64,000 nt of DNA, taken from positions 1,736,001-1,800,000 of the forward strand of contig NZ_JAXCHP010000001.1 in assembly GCF_035984545.1 (NCBI RefSeq), written 5' to 3'. Source of the stretch: Cryobacterium sp. GrIS_2_6. Lineage in GTDB: Bacteria; Actinomycetota; Actinomycetes; Actinomycetales; Microbacteriaceae. The position numbers and the translations under genes were made by a program. Shown piece after piece: positions 60,735 through 64,000 of this stretch. How positions within the stretch are numbered: position 1 is the first letter of the stretch; each line of letters begins with the position of its first letter. A model generated the notes under the pieces. That model saw only the letters and a list, made by a program, of their open reading frames with translations. It did no database searches and had not been told where the DNA came from.

Positions 60735-62020
60735 GAAAGCACGACTTCCCGCGCGGGGCGTCGAGGGCTCGGCAGAGCCGAGCCGGTCGGATGCCCGATC
60801 CGGAAGGTCATGATCGCGTGGCGGCCGGCGGGCAGGAGTGCGGCCAGCGCGTCGCCGAAGTCCGGGTTGAGGCCCGTCGAGCGTTCCCTGTCGATCCGCT
60901 CCGGAATCTGGCAGAGCGGCTGGGCACTCACCCCGTCGACCGTCATGCTCAGGTGCAGGCGCTGCCAGGCCCTGCCGACGGCGAGACGCTGGCCGGTGTC
61001 GAGCGGGTCGCGCACGACCAGCGCTCCGAAGGCCGCGGCTGTCGGGATCTGGCTGTCCCTGGTGCCGGCGAGCCAGCCCGCGTTGTTCTGGGCCGTCGAA
61101 ACGGGAATGACCTTCGAAACGGCCCTGATGAATTCCGACTGCCCGGACGGGTCGATCGTGATGCCGTCCTTCTTCGACTGGATCTCGTGCCAGTCGGTGC
61201 GGTACCAGGCGGCGTCGTCCGCCACCTGCTGCGGGTCGGCGATGATCGCCTCGGTCGCTCGGACGGTCAGGGCACCGAACGCATTCTTCTCCGCGGGGGC
61301 CGAGAACCAGACGAGTTCGGCGACGGTCTCGTCGATGAGTCCGCTGAGCAGTGCCAGCTCCGCGGCGCTCACGGGCCGCGTGAGGTCATAGGCGTTGCGG
61401 TCGGTGTGTCGGGATGCGATCGCGGTGAACAGCGGTGAGACGGATGCCTCCGCCGCCTGAAGGTCGATCCGTGCGACGTGTGTGGGGTCCGCGGGGTCCG
61501 GCAGCAGGGTGACGGCGGCCGTCCTCCCGTTCGCGGGTGCCGCGACGACGATGTTCTCGATCGCGCACCCGAGCGAGACGTCCATCTCCCGGAGCAGCGG
61601 GTCCATCGTCCCGAGGTTCCTGGTCGTGTCCGCGAAGACGTCGATCCGGTTGTCGGCCACCCTGAACTGCCAGGGCTGGGCATTGTGCGCGTTCGCTGCG
61701 AGCACGGCGGCCCGAACGAGGCCGAGGGCGTCATGCGCCTCCGGGCCGGCCTGCGCCCATGCGGCGAATGCCTCGCCGGTCCCGCTCGCGAACACGCCGC
61801 CGTCGACCGCGCGCAAGGTCAGGCCTGCGGCGCCGGCGATCGCGATCGTCCCCACTCCGATCCCGGCGACCTTGAGGAACGAACGCCGGGTCGACGTCCG
61901 CCCCTTGTGGTCGTGCCGGCCCTTCAGGTCGTGCTGGTCGTGCTGGTCGTCCTGGTTGTCCTGGTTGTCCTGGTCGCGCTGGTCGTGCCTGTCGTTCCTG
62001 GGTGTCCTGTCGGGGGTCAT
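60731..62020 (-). CDS. Tat-exported nitroreductase-family protein
   Basis: A 429-residue flavin nitroreductase-like protein (Acg type). A charged, repetitive N-terminal stretch rich in Asp, Gln, Asn and His (residues 8-40) precedes the twin-arginine signal STRRSFLKVAGIGVGTIAIA near residue 43, so the folded protein is probably exported. The catalytic part begins near 95 with AANAHNAQPWQFRV, and later has DVSLGCAIENIVVAAPANG and RAWQRLHLSMTVDG. ATG at 62020. Cotranscribed with the TetR gene. Physiological substrate unknown. Confidence 0.82.
   Translation of the reverse strand: MTPDRTPRNDRHDQRDQDNQDNQDDQHDQHDLKGRHDHKGRTSTRRSFLKVAGIGVGTIAIAGAAGLTLRAVDGGVFASGTGEAFAAWAQAGPEAHDALGLVRAAVLAANAHNAQPWQFRVADNRIDVFADTTRNLGTMDPLLREMDVSLGCAIENIVVAAPANGRTAAVTLLPDPADPTHVARIDLQAAEASVSPLFTAIASRHTDRNAYDLTRPVSAAELALLSGLIDETVAELVWFSAPAEKNAFGALTVRATEAIIADPQQVADDAAWYRTDWHEIQSKKDGITIDPSGQSEFIRAVSKVIPVSTAQNNAGWLAGTRDSQIPTAAAFGALVVRDPLDTGQRLAVGRAWQRLHLSMTVDGVSAQPLCQIPERIDRERSTGLNPDFGDALAALLPAGRHAIMTFRIGHPTGSALPSPRRPAREVVLS
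61928..61989 (-). repeat. 9-bp-type repeats in the nitroreductase N-terminus
   Basis: About seven imperfect 9-bp units of the GTCSTGCTG/GTTGTCCTG type (plus-strand reading) encode D-Q-H/D-N-Q/D-D-Q before the twin-arginine motif. In frame. Confidence 0.75.
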
Positions 62021-62027
62021 AGTCCCA

Positions 62028-62045
62028 TTAGAGTCTTTACTCTAA
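62028..62045 (-). promoter_or_regulatory. Probable TetR operator upstream of the nitroreductase
   Basis: TTAGAGTCTTTACTCTAA, 7-bp perfect arms around CTTT, eight bases upstream of the start codon. TetR operators of this size are typical; the regulator is encoded by the second gene of the same transcript. Confidence 0.6.
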
Positions 62046-62084
62046 AGTTTGTCGAGCCAGGCGGTCATCAGGCGGGCCCGACGG

Positions 62085-62771
62085 TCAGGCGAGTTCGGTG
62101 AGTCGTCCGGCCTTGATGTGCAGTCGGCGCTGGGCGCGCCTGGCCACGGCACTGTCGTGCGTGACCACGATCAGGGTGAGGCCCTGCGCCCGCCAGAGCC
62201 CCTCGAGCAGATCCATGATCTCGTCCCTGGTCTCCTCGTCGAGGTTGCCGGTCGGCTCGTCGGCGAGGAGCACAGTCGGGTCCTTGACGAGTGCTCTCGC
62301 GATCGCGACCCGCTGTTGCTGGCCGCCCGAGAGTTCGGCGGGAAGGTGGCCGAGGCGGTCCCCGAGGCCGACGGCCTCGAGGGCGGCCGCCGAGCGCTCC
62401 CGGCGCGCGGCGTTCGTCCCGCCGAGCGGCGCGAGCGCCGTCTCGACATTCTCCTGGGCGGTCAGCGTCGGGATCAGGTTGAAGCCCTGGAACACGAAGC
62501 CGATCTCGGTGGCGCGGATGCGACCGAGCTGGGAGTCCCCGAGGCTCGAAAGGTCCGAACTGCCGAGGTGCTCCGTCTCGAACACCACGGATCCGGAACT
62601 CGGCCGGTCAAGTGCCCCGAGCATCTGCAGGAGGGTCGACTTGCCGCCACCGGTCGGTCCCTGGATCGCGACCATCTGGCCATCGGGGATCGACACGGTG
62701 ACGTCCTGCAGCGCGGTCACCGAGCGCTTGCCCTGGTCATACTTTTTGGTGACATTCGTCAGCTGGTACAT
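62085..62771 (-). CDS. ABC transporter ATPase (MacB/LolD type)
   Basis: A 228-residue ATPase of the lipoprotein/macrolide-export class. Walker [11 protein letters not shown]-loop [19 protein letters not shown], signature [16 protein letters not shown], Walker [13 protein letters not shown] and switch [13 protein letters not shown] is characteristic of MacB/FtsE/LolD relatives. ATG at 62771 follows AGAAGGAA. Its partner permease is encoded directly upstream, about 110 bases away. Substrate unknown. Confidence 0.92.
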   Translation of the reverse strand: MYQLTNVTKKYDQGKRSVTALQDVTVSIPDGQMVAIQGPTGGGKSTLLQMLGALDRPSSGSVVFETEHLGSSDLSSLGDSQLGRIRATEIGFVFQGFNLIPTLTAQENVETALAPLGGTNAARRERSAAALEAVGLGDRLGHLPAELSGGQQQRVAIARALVKDPTVLLADEPTGNLDEETRDEIMDLLEGLWRAQGLTLIVVTHDSAVARRAQRRLHIKAGRLTELA

Positions 62772-62840
62772 GGTCTGGTTCCTTCTGGAAGCTGAAAGTG
62801 AAAATCGGAACGAATCGAATCGGGTGACGCCGGCACTGTT

Positions 62841-62882
62841 GGCCGGCAGTGCTAGGCGGGCACTGCTACGCAGGCGGCGCTA
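62841..62882 (-). repeat. Degenerate 14-bp repeats at the permease stop
   Basis: Three 14-bp units each beginning TAGC on the minus strand (TAGCGCCGCCTGCG, TAGCAGTGCCCGCC, TAGCACTGCCGGCC). The first holds the permease stop codon. Units 2 and 3 match at 12 of 14 positions; unit 1 is weaker. Confidence 0.5.
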
Positions 62883-64000
62883 CGCGATGCTGCGCAGGGC
62901 CTCCGCCGGCCGGAGCCGGGAGGCTCGCCAACCCCCGATCACTCCGGCGAGCAGGCCGCCGAGAACGGCGAGCCCGACCGCGATCAGGATCACGGATACC
63001 GTGACGGGCGCCGTCAGGACGATGTTGGACTGGGTGGCTGCCTGGGTTGCGGCACCGAATCCGCCACCGCCCGGGCCGAAGCCTGCGCCTCCCGCACCTC
63101 CCGCGCCGCCAGCGGCCCCGGCTCCGCGGCCCACCGCCTGCACGGCCGTCGAGGCCCCTGCGGTCAAGGTCGGGGCGATGATGTTGATCACGAAGATCCC
63201 GGCGAGCCCGACGACGATCCCGACGACGCCGCCGATCAGGCCTTGCACGAGCGATTCGCCGCCGACCTGGCGCACGATCCGGCCGTTGGACCACCCGATC
63301 GCCTTGAGCGTTCCGAACTCACGGGTGCGCCGGGTGACCCCGGAGATGGTGAAGAGGATCGCGATCAGGAACGCCGCTGCGAGGACGATCAGGGAGAGCC
63401 ACAACCCGAGGTTGGAGACGAGGCTCGATGCGCTCGCGAGCGACCCGGATACGCTCGACGCGAGGTCCGCCTGGGTCTTGACGGTCGCGGCGGGCAGTGC
63501 GGTCTTGATATCCGCCTGGACCTGGTTGATATCCGTCGACGACGCTGCCTGCACATAGATGTTGGAGACCTGGCCTGGCAGGGCCGCGAGGGACTGGGCG
63601 ACGTCGAGCGGAATGTAGACATTGGCCGCGGTCGCGCTGTCCGCGGTCGCCGCGGAGACCAGCCCGACGATGCTGAAGTCGGTGCCCGCGATAGCGACGG
63701 TGCCACCGACGGCGAGGGAGGCGGTCGTCGCGTAGCTCGCGTCGAGAACGGCGACGTTCGCACCGGCATCCGTGCTCGCGAGGGAGCGCCCGGCTGTGAG
63801 CGTCACGGCGGAGAGCGGGCCGACGGCCGAGTCCGCCGGGTTCAGCCCGAGCACGGTGAAGGAGTCGACGCTGAACGAACTGCCGCCCGCACCGTCGGGG
63901 CCGCCCGTCGGCGGAGTCTCAGCGCTCTGGCCGGACTGAGCGGCCTGGCCCGTCGATGGCCGGGTCGCGCCCTGGCTGCGGGTCGGGAGGGCGCCGCTGA
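62880..64000 (-). CDS. MacB/FtsX-like ABC permease, partial (runs off right edge)
   Basis: The C-terminal 372 residues of an FtsX-type permease; the N-terminus lies beyond the window. The visible part has an extracytoplasmic MacB-like domain ([41 protein letters not shown]), then three membrane segments: [38 protein letters not shown] and [19 protein letters not shown]. The cytoplasmic joint is [22 protein letters not shown] Gly-rich insert of about 25 residues lies in the outer loop before the last segment. It ends in [10 protein letters not shown], the normal FtsX end. Works with the ATPase at 62085. Confidence 0.88.
   Translation of the reverse strand, partial: SGALPTRSQGATRPSTGQAAQSGQSAETPPTGGPDGAGGSSFSVDSFTVLGLNPADSAVGPLSAVTLTAGRSLASTDAGANVAVLDASYATTASLAVGGTVAIAGTDFSIVGLVSAATADSATAANVYIPLDVAQSLAALPGQVSNIYVQAASSTDINQVQADIKTALPAATVKTQADLASSVSGSLASASSLVSNLGLWLSLIVLAAAFLIAILFTISGVTRRTREFGTLKAIGWSNGRIVRQVGGESLVQGLIGGVVGIVVGLAGIFVINIIAPTLTAGASTAVQAVGRGAGAAGGAGGAGGAGFGPGGGGFGAATQAATQSNIVLTAPVTVSVILIAVGLAVLGGLLAGVIGGWRASRLRPAEALRSIA

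Overview
The window is high-GC DNA with dense, translationally coupled operons, many GTG starts and very short intergenic gaps. Several features point to a high-GC actinobacterium, most likely Microbacteriaceae: the clpS-DUF2017 pair, a 13E12-type DUF222/HNH element, a DUF6504-dnaE2 cassette behind a GAAC-N4-GTTC SOS box, and a fused PcaD-PcaC protein. The genus cannot be decided from the sequence. No rRNA, tRNA, CRISPR array, integrase or insertion sequence was seen.

Layout. (1) 1-3442, minus: an NMT1/taurine-type ABC importer (two permeases, ATPase, lipoprotein), cut by the left edge. (2) 3680-16020: a purine salvage and urate/ureide degradation region with an ADA-family deaminase, allantoinase, urate oxidase, guanine deaminase, a fused OHCU decarboxylase-HIU hydrolase, a MocA-like nucleotidyltransferase, allantoate amidohydrolase, ureidoglycine-glyoxylate aminotransferase, a fused HpxZ-HpxY-like amidase and an acetamidase/formamidase. 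Together these take guanine and urate to ammonia, CO2, glyoxylate and glycine; xanthine dehydrogenase is not in the window. (3) 16210-21068: a dead DUF1275 gene, clpS, DUF2017, and two glycosyltransferases, one fused to a HEAT-like N-terminal region. (4) 21284-33279: a formate dehydrogenase-like molybdoenzyme, fdhD, glutathione-independent formaldehyde dehydrogenase and molybdenum cofactor genes (moaA, moeZ/B, moeA, moaC, mobA, moaD, moaE), interrupted by a decayed DUF222/HNH gene. (5) 33360-42505, minus: a complete 4-hydroxybenzoate/protocatechuate branch of the beta-ketoadipate pathway (pobA, pcaH, G, B, L, I, J, F) with an IclR regulator. (6) 42556-46709: an IclR remnant lying against an SOS box that drives DUF6504-dnaE2, with no imuA/imuB. 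(7) 46858-52924, minus: a secreted barrel-like protein, a class A penicillin-binding protein, a GH5-CBM2 cellulase and a small membrane protein. (8) 53117-56344: pyruvate formate-lyase and its activase. (9) 56613-64000: glycolate-oxidase-type FAD enzyme with a divergent GntR regulator, an MFS transporter, a TetR/nitroreductase pair with a probable operator, and a MacB-like ABC system cut by the right edge.

The most unusual window-wide pattern is a set of short tandem duplications (12-18 bp) placed at gene ends, several of them copying a stop codon or a stop/start overlap: moeZ end, moeA/moaC, moaD, pcaG/pcaB, pcaB end, pflB/pflA, the GntR gene, the right-edge permease and allB. Other items worth attention are the HpxZ-HpxY fusion, the HEAT-glycosyltransferase fusion, the ADA-family enzyme without its usual catalytic Glu, and the SOS-driven dnaE2 that has lost its usual mutasome partners.
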